64,000 nucleotides of DNA from Paraburkholderia tagetis (lineage in GTDB: Bacteria > Pseudomonadota > Gammaproteobacteria > Burkholderiales > Burkholderiaceae), in the NCBI RefSeq assembly GCF_022213065.1, contig NZ_JAKLJA010000002.1, forward strand, positions 372,001-436,000, given 5' to 3'. Shown here piece by piece: positions 1 to 9,081 of this stretch. Below the pieces are notes generated by a model. The model was not told where the DNA came from. It saw nothing but the letters and a program-made list of their open reading frames with translations, and did not search any database. Each line of letters starts with the position of its first letter. Position 1 is the first letter of the stretch. The translations under genes and the position numbers were made by a program.

Positions 1-1
1 C

Positions 2-1048
2 AAGATCCGCATGCGCGACGGCACGATCCGCCGCGTGGCCTACGCCGAGCAGAATGGCCGGCCCTTCGTGCCGCCCGTCGCGCGCGCGGGCTCGGGCACG
101 GGGGGACGCAAGCTCAAGGTGCGCGGCATCGAGATGGAAATCGATATCGCCGACGACGACAGCGGCAGTGGCAACAGCAGCGGCAACAGCAGTGGCAGTG
201 GCAGTGGCAACAGCAGTGGCAACAGCAGTGGCAACAGCAGTGGCAACAGCGGCGGCAACGGTGCTGAGCGGGTCGCCAGCGCCAACGGGCCGCAAGGGTC
301 GCAGGACGGCGGCGCGTCGTCGACGGGCGCGAACGACAGCGACGACGACCAGCCCACTTCACCGCTGCTGCGCGGCTTCAAGCTCGCCAGCGCGGGCCCG
401 TCGATGAGCGGTGCGGCGCGGCCCGCCGTCGCGAACGCGCAGCACCAGCCCGCAAAGTCCGCGAGCGGCAGCGCCGGAAGCACGGGTAGCGCGGCCACGA
501 GCGGCGGCGCGGGAGCAAACGTGAGCGCCGGCGCGGGCACAGGCGCGAACATCGCCGCGGCGCTCGGCGCTAATGCGCAACCGAAGCACGCCTTCGCGAT
601 CTCCGATCCGAGCTACGTGTTTTTCCGGCCCATTCCCGACTCGCCGAACGGGCCGATCGGCGCGCTCGGCGTGCCGCTTTCGGCGGGCCGCTCGGTGGCT
701 GTGGATCCGCGCACGACGCCGCTCGGTTCGCCCGTGTTCGTCGCCACGCGCGACGACCCGCAAACGCCGGGCGCCGTGAATCGCCTGATGATGGCGCAAG
801 ACTCGGGCGGCGCGATCCAGGGCGCGGTGCGCGCCGATTACTTCTATGGCTTCGGCCAGTCGGCGCAAGCCGAGGCGAGCCGCACGAAAGAGCGCCTGCG
901 CATGTGGTTGCTGTTGCCGAAGGGCCTGCACGTGGCCGCGCAGGAATCGGCGACCAGGACGCGCGGAGTGCCCGGCCAGTCGAGCGCGGATTGCCTGGTC
1001 GCGGACCCGCAACTGTGCGTGGACGACGATACGGGGGATGGGCAGTAA
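2..1048 (+). CDS. mltA: Membrane-bound lytic murein transglycosylase A (MltA), 5' end outside window
   Basis: The frame is open from the first base, so this is the C-terminal part of a longer gene. MltA cleaves peptidoglycan glycan strands, leaving 1,6-anhydro ends, and normally sits at the outer membrane. What is seen: an MltA-like YAEQNGRPF segment at the start, then SYVFFRP, GALGVPLSAGRSVAVDP and a 3D domain with AQDSGGAIQGAVRADYF, which holds the aspartates typical of the catalytic site. Between these lie about 150 residues of low-complexity Gly/Ser/Asn/Ala sequence, including GNSS repeats around bases 165-260. In ordinary MltA this stretch is a short folded linker, so the insert is odd. 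The family call is firm because the conserved blocks lie on both sides of the insert. It stops at TAA 1046-1048. Confidence 0.9.
   Translation, partial: KIRMRDGTIRRVAYAEQNGRPFVPPVARAGSGTGGRKLKVRGIEMEIDIADDDSGSGNSSGNSSGSGSGNSSGNSSGNSSGNSGGNGAERVASANGPQGSQDGGASSTGANDSDDDQPTSPLLRGFKLASAGPSMSGAARPAVANAQHQPAKSASGSAGSTGSAATSGGAGANVSAGAGTGANIAAALGANAQPKHAFAISDPSYVFFRPIPDSPNGPIGALGVPLSAGRSVAVDPRTTPLGSPVFVATRDDPQTPGAVNRLMMAQDSGGAIQGAVRADYFYGFGQSAQAEASRTKERLRMWLLLPKGLHVAAQESATRTRGVPGQSSADCLVADPQLCVDDDTGDGQ
165..260. repeat. 12-bp tandem repeat inside mltA encoding Gly-Asn-Ser-Ser
   Basis: The unit ggcaacagcagt is repeated with small changes and stays in frame, giving a GNSS/GSGS run in the protein. 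Copy number could change by slippage without breaking the frame. Confidence 0.9.
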
Positions 1049-1149
1049 GCCGAGCCTCGCGAGGCGCACTTTGCGAAGGGGCCGCTGCGTCCGCCGACCA
1101 GCGCGGCAGCGAACAAAACGGCGAACACAGGAGCGAACACAGCGGCGAA

Positions 1150-1232
1150 CGGCCGATCCGGCGCATTGCACGCCGGATCGCCGGATCGCCGGATCGCCGG
1201 ATCGCCGGACCGCCGGACCGCCGGATCGTCAC
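1150..1232. repeat. 8-bp intergenic tandem repeat (gccggatc)
   Basis: About seven head-to-tail copies of gccggatc, the last ones drifting to gccggacc, lie between the 3' ends of mltA and the convergent porin gene. The bases just before it (about 1100-1150) hold degenerate gcgaacacag units. No coding role is seen. Confidence 0.85.
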
Positions 1233-1246
1233 ACGACATCGGAAGA

Positions 1247-2413
1247 TCAGAAGGTGTGACGCAGCCCCGTTGAGACGGCGACCTGATCCTGCGTGGCCGA
1301 AGCCGAATTCAGACCGTTCAGGTGCGCGCCGACGCCATACGGATTCGCGCTCACGTGCTGCCAGTCGCCCTGCAGGTACACGCTGGTGCGCTTGGACATT
1401 GCGTACTGGGCCTGGAGGTTGACCTGGTTGAAGTTGGGATTCTCGCCCGCGCCGAAATTCGTGCGCGTATAGGTATAGGAGCCCGCCAGCGTCAGCATGG
1501 GTGTAAGCGCGTAGCGCACATTGCCCTCGATGTTTTGCAGACGGGCGCTGTTCGCCTGGAGACGGATCGGCAGAGCGGTGCCCGCCTGCGCCGCCGAAAT
1601 GCTGCCGCCGAGCGCATTGCTGAGGTTCGTCTGGGTATAGACGACGCCCGCCGTCACCGGGCCGACTGTGTAGCCGACACCCGCGCCCGCCGTGCGTTGC
1701 GTGCCCGCGGCGAAGGGGGCGCTGCCCGTGACCGCGCCGGGGCTGCTGGTCGAGGTCGCCAGATGGTTGATGTCGTTGTTCAGTTGCAGGTAGCCCACCC
1801 CGACGTTCAGCCCGCCATAGCGATAGCTGGCGCCGGCGCTATATGCGCGGTTATTGGCAAACTCCCCCGCCGTATTGGAAAAACCGTACAGGGCGCCGAA
1901 CTTGAAGCCGCCGTAATTCGCGCTCGTAAACTTGACCGAATTGTTAATGCGGATTGTGCTGTTCAGGTTGTCGTTATCGAAGGGATGCGCGGCAATCGTG
2001 CCGCCATAGGGCGAAGCCGTCAGCGAGATCGGCGCGACGAAGTCGATCACGCTGTCGTACTGGCGGCCTAGCGTGACCGAGCCGAACGCGTCGCTCGCCA
2101 GACCGACGAATGCCTGGCGGCCGAACAGACGATTGTTTTGCAAGGCACTGCCGTTGCTGATGCTGAAACCGTTTTCCAGCGTGAAGACGGCCTTGAGGCC
2201 GCCACCGAGGTCCTCGGCGCCGCGCAGGCCCCAGCGGCTGCCGTTGACCGTGCCGCTCGTCTGCTGCCAACTGCTGTGGCCGGCCTGGTTGTTCGCGTAA
2301 GTCACGCCGGCGTCGATCAGCCCATATAAGGCGACGCTGCTCTGTGCGTGCGCAGCCGTCGCGAACACGCCGGTCAAAGCGGCGGCGACAATGGTCTTTT
2401 TGGTCTTTCTCAT
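1247..2413 (-). CDS. Gram-negative porin, OmpC/OpcP type
   Basis: Outer-membrane general diffusion porin of the Burkholderia trimeric class. The 388-residue product starts with a signal peptide (MRKTKKTIVAAALTG, cleavage expected after AHA at about residue 23) followed by QSSVALYGLIDAGV, the usual first beta strand. The chain contains repeated alternating strands and loop motifs and ends in GLRHTF; a C-terminal phenylalanine is the assembly signal for outer-membrane barrels. It converges on mltA and has about 130 bases of apparent promoter region upstream. It is a paralogue of the porin at 53922-55082, which it resembles from end to end. The substrate cannot be told from sequence. Confidence 0.96.
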   Translation of the reverse strand: MRKTKKTIVAAALTGVFATAAHAQSSVALYGLIDAGVTYANNQAGHSSWQQTSGTVNGSRWGLRGAEDLGGGLKAVFTLENGFSISNGSALQNNRLFGRQAFVGLASDAFGSVTLGRQYDSVIDFVAPISLTASPYGGTIAAHPFDNDNLNSTIRINNSVKFTSANYGGFKFGALYGFSNTAGEFANNRAYSAGASYRYGGLNVGVGYLQLNNDINHLATSTSSPGAVTGSAPFAAGTQRTAGAGVGYTVGPVTAGVVYTQTNLSNALGGSISAAQAGTALPIRLQANSARLQNIEGNVRYALTPMLTLAGSYTYTRTNFGAGENPNFNQVNLQAQYAMSKRTSVYLQGDWQHVSANPYGVGAHLNGLNSASATQDQVAVSTGLRHTF

Positions 2414-2749
2414 GTTTTAAACCCGTTTAATACGATTACTCTGAATCGATTGAATTCCGCGACGAAAAACGAAGCGCCGCCTCCTTTTACAGAACGTTTA
2501 CAGCCGCAACAGGATGCGGCTTTCCCGTGATCTCAAAAGGCCGGTGTTGTGGTGAAAAGACATGGGGGATTGGCGCGCGTCAAGAATCCCGCCCAGGCAG
2601 CAATCACGCCTGGCCAGGCCCGATGCGAAAGCGAATCTGCCCGCGAGCCCGACGCCGACGCCGACGCCTTATCCCGGTTATCATCGCGCTCTCCTGGCCG
2701 CCTCGCGCCCCGCGCGGCGAAGCCATTCCCGCAGACGATCCGCCAAGCC

Positions 2750-3448
2750 ATGCCCCACACCTCCTTCGACGCCGTGCTCTTCGACTGCGACGGCGTACTC
2801 GTCGACTCGGAACGCATCACGCATATCGTGCTGGTCCAGATGCTGGGCGAACTCGGCTGGACGCTCACCGTCGACGAGGCGATGGGCATATTCGTGGGCA
2901 AGATGGTGAAGGACGAGGCGGCGCGCATCGAGCGGCACACCGGCTTTCGCATCACGCAAGCGTGGCTCGAAAATTTTCGCGCGCGCCGCAACATGGCGCT
3001 CGAACGCGACCTCGTGGAGATACCGGGCGCGCCGGCCGCGGTACGCGCCGTGCACGCGGCCTTTGGCGGGCGCATTGCGGTGGCCTCGGGCGCGGACCGC
3101 CACAAGGTCGAGCTGCAACTGCGCAAGGTGGATCTGCTCGACTGCTTCGACGGGCGCATCTTCAGCGGCCACGAAACCCCGCGCAGCAAGCCCCATCCCG
3201 ACGTCTACCTCGCGGCAGCCGCGGGCCTGAGCGCCGCGCCGCAGCGCTGCGCCGTGATCGAGGACACCGTGACGGGCGGGCGCGCCGGTCTCGCGGCGGG
3301 CGCAACCGTATTCGGTTACAGCCCCGGCGGGCCGGGCCACAGCAGCGCGCAGGCGCTGCGGGACGCGGGCGTCGCGCACGTGTTCACGGATATGGCGCAA
3401 CTGCCCGCGCTGCTCGCGGGCTGGGGCAGCACCGTGAATCTCGCGTGA
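2750..3448 (+). CDS. HAD-superfamily hydrolase, beta-phosphoglucomutase-like
   Basis: Predicted cytoplasmic phosphatase or phosphomutase of HAD subclass IA. The protein of 232 residues has all four HAD motifs: FDCDGVLVDSE at residues 11-21 with catalytic D12 and D14, a serine in VASGADRHK, a lysine in RSKPHPDVY, and acidic motif 4 in IEDTVTGGRAG. The frame is open further upstream, but the residues before MPHTSF look unstructured and do not belong to the family, so ATG 2750 is chosen. It stands alone, with a porin divergent on its left. The substrate is unknown; sugar phosphates are typical of this subgroup. Confidence 0.9.
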   Translation: MPHTSFDAVLFDCDGVLVDSERITHIVLVQMLGELGWTLTVDEAMGIFVGKMVKDEAARIERHTGFRITQAWLENFRARRNMALERDLVEIPGAPAAVRAVHAAFGGRIAVASGADRHKVELQLRKVDLLDCFDGRIFSGHETPRSKPHPDVYLAAAAGLSAAPQRCAVIEDTVTGGRAGLAAGATVFGYSPGGPGHSSAQALRDAGVAHVFTDMAQLPALLAGWGSTVNLA

Positions 3449-3465
3449 AGTTGGCGAGCAACCCG

Positions 3466-3502
3466 AAGCGGCACTGAAAAAGCGCGGCACTGAAAAAGCA
3501 CG
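3466..3502. repeat. Short direct repeat after the HAD gene
   Basis: The stretch gcggcactgaaaaagc occurs twice in a row directly after the HAD stop codon. It is one of several short repeats found just after stop codons in this window. Confidence 0.7.
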
Positions 3503-3612
3503 CTCGCGTCCGTTCCACTACCATCTCGAAATAGTTTTCACCGGCCCGATACCGCCTGAAAAGCCGCTTAAGGCACCGCTAAACGGTCCACTAAACGGGC
3601 CGCCCAAAAAAA

Positions 3613-3626
3613 GATAGTTTGCTATC
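3613..3626. promoter_or_regulatory. Candidate MarR operator
   Basis: Perfect inverted repeat GATAG-N4-CTATC, 27 bases before the chosen MarR start, with another CTATC half site at about 3639-3643. Autoregulation by the downstream MarR protein is the likely use. This is inference from position and symmetry. Confidence 0.5.
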
Positions 3627-3653
3627 GAATTGCTTTCCGCTATCATCGCGCCG

Positions 3654-4109
3654 ATGTCGAATCTTCATACCTTACGTCTTGCCGTCAGCAGCACGCTCGT
3701 CGTGGCGGCACGCAAATGGCGGCGCACGAGTCACGGTGCGCTGGCCGCCTATAACGTCTCCGAAGCCTGCGCCGCGCCGCTGCTCACCGCCGGGCGTCTT
3801 GGCGAGGCCGTGCGCCAGGTGACGCTCGCCGAGCACGTGGGCATCGAAGGCCCCTCGCTCGTGCGTCTGCTCGACCAGCTCTGCGCCGCGGGCCTCGCGC
3901 GCCGCGACGAAGACCCCGACGACCGCCGCGCCAAAACCATCTCGCTCACCAAGGAAGGCCGCGCCGTCACCGCGAAGATGGAAGAAGACCTGCGTGCGCT
4001 GCGCGCGCGCGTGCTCAAGGGCGTGAGCCGCGCCGAGCTGGAAACCACGCTGCGCGTGCTCAACGCCTTCAACGCGCCGGACCCGGCCGACGCCCCCCTT
4101 CACGACTGA
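3654..4109 (+). CDS. MarR-family transcriptional regulator of the efflux operon
   Basis: Winged-helix repressor, 151 residues from ATG 3654. The HTH lies in LAEHVGIEGPSLVRLLDQLCAAGL and the wing in RRDEDPDDRRAKTISLTKEG, the classical MarR signature (DxRxxxxxLT). An in-frame start at 3630 also exists, but it would place the operator-like palindrome region almost at the start codon. Only 17 bases separate its stop from the FUSC transporter gene, so it heads the operon. MarR proteins next to such pumps usually release DNA when they bind aromatic acids; the inducer here is not known. Confidence 0.92.
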   Translation: MSNLHTLRLAVSSTLVVAARKWRRTSHGALAAYNVSEACAAPLLTAGRLGEAVRQVTLAEHVGIEGPSLVRLLDQLCAAGLARRDEDPDDRRAKTISLTKEGRAVTAKMEEDLRALRARVLKGVSRAELETTLRVLNAFNAPDPADAPLHD

Positions 4110-4126
4110 AAGCTGCCCGCGGCCTC

Positions 4127-6301
4127 ATGACTTACCCTTCCCTGCGCGACTGGCTTTTCTCGGTCAAGACCTTCGCCGCTTCGATGCTCGCGCTTTATAT
4201 CGCGCTGGTGTTCCAGTTGCCGCGCCCGTACTGGGCCATGGCGAGCGTCTATATCGTCTCGAACCCGTTCGTGGGCGCCACGCGCTCGAAGGCGCTCTAC
4301 CGCGCGCTCGGCACCGCGCTGGGCGCCGCCGCCGCCATCACGCTGGTGCCGCCGTTCGTCGAAACGCCGCTGCTGTTCAGCGTGATCGTGGCGCTCTGGA
4401 CCGGCACGATGCTCTATCTCGCGATCTCGGACCGCACCGCGCGCAGCTATGTGTTCATGCTCGCGGGCTACACCATGCCGCTCATCGCGCTGCCCACCGT
4501 GACCGACCCCTCCACCGTGTTCGACGTGGCCATCGCGCGCACTCAGGAGATCACGCTCGGCATCATCTGCGCAAGCGTGGTGGGCAGCAACATCTTCCCG
4601 AGCCGGCTCGCGCCCACACTGATCGAGCGCGCCGATGCCTGGTTCCGCGACGCCGCCTTCTATGGCCGCGAAACGCTCTCCGGGCAGATCGCGGGCAAGG
4701 CGCTTTCGGCCTGCCGCCAGCGGCTCGCCGCCACGGTGAACCAGCTCGAGTTCCTGCTGAGCCAGTTGAGCTACGACCACACGCATCCGGAGATCCTCGC
4801 GCGTGCCGAGAACCTGCGCGGGCGCATGCAGCTTTTTCTGCCGATGATTTCCGCGCTCGCCGACCCGCTCATCGCCTTGCGGCGCGATCTGCACACGTGG
4901 CCCGAGGGCCTCGACGCGCTGCTCGCCGACGCGGCGAAATGGTTCGACGCCCCGCTGCCCACGCGCGCCGCCGAGATCCACGACGACGCGGGCGACCCCA
5001 TCGCCGAGAGCCTGCGCGCACGCGCGGCCGCGCTGCAGCCCGCGCGCGACGCGCTTTCGAGCTGGGAAGGCGCGCTGCTCTCGAACGCGCTGTGGCGTCT
5101 GGGCCAGGTGATCGACGTCTGGCAGGATTGCCGCACGCTGCGCGCGCTGATCGCGCACGAAGCGGGCACGTGGCGGCCGCGCTACCGGCACTGGCGCCTC
5201 GGCGGCACCGAGCGCTTCTACGACCGCGGCCTCATGCTGTTTTCGTGCCTCGTGCCGATGAGCGCGATTCTCGTCGCGTGCTGGCTATGGGTCAGCTCGG
5301 GCTGGCACGACGGCGCGGCTGCCGTGACGCTCGCGGCGGTGGCCTGCTGCTTCTTCGCCGCACTCGACGAGCCCGCGCCGCTGGTGTTCCGCTTCTTCGT
5401 CGCGACCGCCGCGAGCGCGGTGTTCGCGGGCCTCTATCTGTTCGTGGTGCTGCCCAAGGTGCACGACTTCGCGATGCTCGTGCTGCTGTTCGCGGGGCCG
5501 TTCATCCTGATCGGCACGCTCATTCCGCGTCCGCAGTTCAACATGGTGACGATGCTCGTGGCCGTGAACACGGCCACCTTCATCAGCATCCAGGGCGCTT
5601 ACGAGGCCGACTTCTTCGTCTTCCTGAACAGTAATATCGCGGGCATCGCGGGCCTGCTGTTCGCCTATGTGTGGACGCGCGTGACGCGCCCGTTCGGTGC
5701 GGAGCTCGCGGCGAGGCGCCTGTTGCGCTCGAGCTGGACGGACGTGGCGCTCTCCGCCGGCGCCGAGCCCATCGCCGACCAGCGCGATCTGGCCTCGCGC
5801 ATGGTCGACCGTCTCATGCAGCTGATCCCGCGTCTCGCGGCATCGGACGAGCACCGCCATCCGTCGATCGAGAGCTTTCGCGACCTGCGCATCGCGCTCA
5901 ACGCGCTGGACCTGCGCCGCTCGCGCCGCAAGCTCGACGGCGACGTGCCTGCCGCCATCGACCGCGTGCTCGCGGGCGTGAGCGATCATTACGCACGCTG
6001 CGCGCAGGCGAGCGAGCGCCAGAGCGCGCCGCCCGCGCTGCTCGCCACCATCGACGACGCACTGCATCGCGTGGCCGCGCGCAGCCGCGCGCAAGAAGCC
6101 GCCGATGCTGCCGATGCCACCATCGATGCCGCCACCGATGTAGCCACCGCTACCGGCGGCGCGCAAACGCCACCGCCCGCGCGCTTCTCGCAACGCTGGT
6201 TGCGCGACACGCTGCACGCGCTCGTGGGGCTGCGCGTCTCGCTCTACCCCGCGCTGGTGGGCCAGCGTCCGAGCGGCGATCCTTCAGGAGCCAATCGATG
6301 A
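4127..6301 (+). CDS. FUSC-family aromatic acid efflux permease (AaeB-like)
   Basis: Inner-membrane component of a tripartite efflux system for aromatic carboxylic acids or fusaric acid. The 724-residue protein has the duplicated FUSC layout: a first membrane bundle at about residues 15-165, a long soluble section, a second bundle at about 370-535, and a soluble C-terminal region. The first block contains ASMLALYIALVFQLPRPYWA, typical of the family. The C-terminal tail is Ala/Asp/Thr rich (about 645-680). It lies second in the operon MarR - FUSC - DUF1656 - HlyD - outer-membrane factor, the arrangement of aae/fus pumps. Confidence 0.94.
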   Translation: MTYPSLRDWLFSVKTFAASMLALYIALVFQLPRPYWAMASVYIVSNPFVGATRSKALYRALGTALGAAAAITLVPPFVETPLLFSVIVALWTGTMLYLAISDRTARSYVFMLAGYTMPLIALPTVTDPSTVFDVAIARTQEITLGIICASVVGSNIFPSRLAPTLIERADAWFRDAAFYGRETLSGQIAGKALSACRQRLAATVNQLEFLLSQLSYDHTHPEILARAENLRGRMQLFLPMISALADPLIALRRDLHTWPEGLDALLADAAKWFDAPLPTRAAEIHDDAGDPIAESLRARAAALQPARDALSSWEGALLSNALWRLGQVIDVWQDCRTLRALIAHEAGTWRPRYRHWRLGGTERFYDRGLMLFSCLVPMSAILVACWLWVSSGWHDGAAAVTLAAVACCFFAALDEPAPLVFRFFVATAASAVFAGLYLFVVLPKVHDFAMLVLLFAGPFILIGTLIPRPQFNMVTMLVAVNTATFISIQGAYEADFFVFLNSNIAGIAGLLFAYVWTRVTRPFGAELAARRLLRSSWTDVALSAGAEPIADQRDLASRMVDRLMQLIPRLAASDEHRHPSIESFRDLRIALNALDLRRSRRKLDGDVPAAIDRVLAGVSDHYARCAQASERQSAPPALLATIDDALHRVAARSRAQEAADAADATIDAATDVATATGGAQTPPPARFSQRWLRDTLHALVGLRVSLYPALVGQRPSGDPSGANR

Positions 6302-6338
6302 GCGCACAACCTTTTTATCCACTTTCCCTATCCGCACC

Positions 6339-6548
6339 ATGATCGGCGAAATCGACCTCTTCGGCGTGTTCGTGCCTGCCGTGCTCGTGCTGATGCTGAT
6401 CGCGTACCTCATCAATGTCGTGATCGGCAGGGTGCTCACCCGCGTCGGCTTTTACCGGCTCGTGTGGCATCGCTCCATTTTCGATCTCGGCATTTATGTC
6501 TTCGTGCTGGCCGTCGTCATCATCGTGTCGCATCGCTTCGTGAACTAA
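6339..6548 (+). CDS. DUF1656 small membrane protein (AaeX-like)
   Basis: Sixty-nine residues with two hydrophobic helices (about 8-30 and 48-66). The opening MIGEIDLFGVFVPAVLVLML is the DUF1656 signature. Proteins of this family almost always lie between a FUSC permease gene and its HlyD-type partner, as here; their exact role in the pump is not established. Its stop codon is two bases before the GTG start of the next gene, so translation is probably coupled. Confidence 0.92.
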   Translation: MIGEIDLFGVFVPAVLVLMLIAYLINVVIGRVLTRVGFYRLVWHRSIFDLGIYVFVLAVVIIVSHRFVN

Positions 6549-6549
6549 C

Positions 6550-7608
6550 GTGAACGTGAAAAAAAACCTGTTCTCCGCAGGACAGATCCTGCTGACGCTC
6601 ATTGTCGTCGTCGTGGCCGCGCTCGTGCTGTGGCGCATCGTCAACTACTACATGTTCTCGCCGTGGACGCGCGACGGCCGCGTGCGCGCCGACGTGATCC
6701 AGGTCGCGCCCGACGTGGGCGGCCTCATCACGAGCGTCGACGTAGTCGACAATCAGCCGGTCAAGCAAGGCCAGGTGCTGTTCGTGATCGACCAGGCGCG
6801 CTACTCGCTCGCGCTGCGCCTCGCGCAGGCCGCGCTCGAAAATCGCCAGGCCGCGCTCACCCAAGCGAAGCGCGAATACGCGCGCAACCTCGGGCTCGGC
6901 AATCTCGTCGCGAGCGAAACGCTCGAGGAAAGCCGCACGAAAGTCGACCAGGGCCAGGCCGCCGTGGCCGACGCCCAGGTGCAGGTGGACACCGCCAGGC
7001 TGAACCTGCAGCGCACGACCATCGTGAGCCCCGTGGACGGCTATCTGAACGACCGCGCGCCGCGCGTGGGCGAGTACGTCACGGCGGGCCGCGCCGAACT
7101 CTCCGTGGTGGATATGCATTCGTTCCGCGTGGATGGCTACTTCGAGGAAACACGCCTGCACGGCATTCATATCGGCCAACCGGTGGAGATCACCGTGATG
7201 GGCGAGCCGCGAGCACTGCGTGGCCACGTGCAGAGCATCGTCGCCGCCATCGAGGACCGCGACCGCCAGCAAAGCGCCAACCTGCTGCCGAACGTGAACC
7301 CCGCGTTCAGCTGGGTGCGCCTTGCACAGCGCGTTCCGGTGCGCGTCGCGCTCGACGAAGTGCCCGACGACTTCCGCATGATCGCGGGCCGCACGGCCAC
7401 CGTCGCGGTGCGCACCGAAGAAAGCGACAAGCAAAAAAGCAAGGCAAGCGTTAGTGGCACGAGCAGCGCAAGCGGCGCGGTGACCGCTTCGAACGCGAGC
7501 GCCACCGCCAACGCGAGCGCCGCTTCGCAGGCCGGCGCCGCTTCGAATGCGAGCGCCGCAACGAACGCAAGCGTCGCGCCCGTGACGGCGAGCGGAGCTT
7601 CGCAATGA
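6550..7608 (+). CDS. HlyD/EmrA-type periplasmic adaptor of the efflux pump (AaeA-like)
   Basis: Membrane-fusion protein that links the FUSC permease to the outer-membrane channel. It starts at GTG 6550. An N-terminal anchor (about residues 10-33) is followed by a biotinyl-lipoyl-like region (VAPDVGGLITSVDVVDNQPVKQG), a helical hairpin (about 80-150) and the beta-barrel region. The last 55 or so residues are almost wholly Ser, Ala, Asn, Thr and Gly, an unusual tail that adaptors of this family normally lack. Its stop overlaps the start of the next gene (ATGA). Confidence 0.94.
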   Translation: MNVKKNLFSAGQILLTLIVVVVAALVLWRIVNYYMFSPWTRDGRVRADVIQVAPDVGGLITSVDVVDNQPVKQGQVLFVIDQARYSLALRLAQAALENRQAALTQAKREYARNLGLGNLVASETLEESRTKVDQGQAAVADAQVQVDTARLNLQRTTIVSPVDGYLNDRAPRVGEYVTAGRAELSVVDMHSFRVDGYFEETRLHGIHIGQPVEITVMGEPRALRGHVQSIVAAIEDRDRQQSANLLPNVNPAFSWVRLAQRVPVRVALDEVPDDFRMIAGRTATVAVRTEESDKQKSKASVSGTSSASGAVTASNASATANASAASQAGAASNASAATNASVAPVTASGASQ

Positions 7609-9077
7609 CGCGCCGCAGTCTCTGGCGCGCCTTCGCGCTCGCGCCGCTTACGCTCGCGCTGGGCGCGTGCATGAACCTCGGCCCCGACTACAAAGTGCCC
7701 AAGGACGCGCTCGTGAACGCCCCGCTCGCGCAAGGGCCGATCGACGGCGCCGACCATGCGCCCGTTTCGCAGGGCGAGGTGCCCAACGACTGGTGGCGTC
7801 TCTACGACGACCCCACGCTCGATCAACTCGTCCAGCAAGCGCTGCAGTCGAACACGAGCCTGCGCGAGGCCGCCGCGAATCTCGCGCGCTCGCGCGCCGC
7901 GCTCGAAGTCGCCAATGCGCAAGGCGGATTCTCGGGCGGCGCACACGCCGGGTTCCAGCGCGCGCAGGAATCGGCGGAGCAATTCCTGCTGTTCAACAAG
8001 CTGCCGGTGGCGAACCTGGGCGACGTCGGCATCAACGTGTCGTATGAAATCGATCTGTTCGGCAAGCTGCGCCGCGGCGTGGAAGCCGCAAGCGCCGAAG
8101 ACGAAGCCGTGCTCGCCGCCGCCGATCTCGCGCGCATCACCGTGGTCGCCGATGTCGTGCAGGCCTATGTCGGCGCGTGCTCGGCCGGCGAGGAACTCGC
8201 CATCGCGCAGCAGTCGCTCAAGCTGCAACAGCAGCGCGTGGCGCTCACGAAGCGCCTGCGCGACGCGGGCCGCGGCAACCAGACCGAGGTGACGCGCGGC
8301 CAGACGCAGGTGGACACGCTCGCGGCCGACATTCCGCGCTTCGAGGGCCGCCGCCGCATCGCGCAGTATCAGCTCGCGATGCTGCTCGCGCACGCGCCGT
8401 CCGATCTACCGCCGGCCGTGCTCGCATGCAACCGCCTGCCGAAACTCAAGCAGCCGATCCCGGTCGGCGACGGCGCGGCGCTCCTGCGCCGCCGCCCCGA
8501 CGTGCGTGCGGCCGAGCGCCAGCTCGCGTCGTCCACGGCGCGCATCGGCGTGGCGATGGCGGAGATGTATCCGTCGGTCAGCATCGGCGCGGGCGTGGGC
8601 TCGATCGGCCTCGCGAGCGATCTGTTTTCGTCGAAGACCAATAGCTGGTCGTTTGGACCGCTAATTAGCTGGACCTTTCCGCTGAACGGCCAGCGCGCCC
8701 GCGTGCGCGGCGCCGAAGCGGCCACGGCCGGCGCGCTCGCGCACTTCGACGGCGTGGTGCTCAACGCGCTGCGCGAAACGCAGACGAGCCTCGTCACCTA
8801 TGCCACCGACGACCAGCGCGCCGACGCGCTGCGCACGGCCTACACCTCGGCGCAGCAATCCGCCGACGAAACGCACCGCCTCTACGCGGCGGGCCGCGAG
8901 TCGTTCCTTTCCGACCTCGACGCCACGCGCACGCTCACGAGCGCGCACGCCCAGGTGGCAGCGGCCGAAGGCCAGGTGGCGCTCGATCAGGTGAAGCTGT
9001 TCCTCGCGCTCGGCGGCGGGTGGGAACCGGATCAGGAGAGGCCGGCGCCGGTGGCATCGGGGGCGGCCGGTCAATAA
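7605..9077 (+). CDS. Outer-membrane efflux lipoprotein, NodT/OprM family
   Basis: Trimeric outer-membrane channel that completes the tripartite pump. The 490-residue product begins with a lipoprotein signal (lipobox LGAC, Cys at about residue 22, followed by MNLGPDYKVP, typical of NodT-family factors) and holds two repeated OEP domains (about 60-255 and 270-465). Start ATG 7605 overlaps the adaptor stop, so the two are translationally coupled. It is the last gene of the operon; a terminator for the opposite strand follows at once. Confidence 0.95.
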   Translation: MTRRSLWRAFALAPLTLALGACMNLGPDYKVPKDALVNAPLAQGPIDGADHAPVSQGEVPNDWWRLYDDPTLDQLVQQALQSNTSLREAAANLARSRAALEVANAQGGFSGGAHAGFQRAQESAEQFLLFNKLPVANLGDVGINVSYEIDLFGKLRRGVEAASAEDEAVLAAADLARITVVADVVQAYVGACSAGEELAIAQQSLKLQQQRVALTKRLRDAGRGNQTEVTRGQTQVDTLAADIPRFEGRRRIAQYQLAMLLAHAPSDLPPAVLACNRLPKLKQPIPVGDGAALLRRRPDVRAAERQLASSTARIGVAMAEMYPSVSIGAGVGSIGLASDLFSSKTNSWSFGPLISWTFPLNGQRARVRGAEAATAGALAHFDGVVLNALRETQTSLVTYATDDQRADALRTAYTSAQQSADETHRLYAAGRESFLSDLDATRTLTSAHAQVAAAEGQVALDQVKLFLALGGGWEPDQERPAPVASGAAGQ

Positions 9078-9081
9078 GCCA

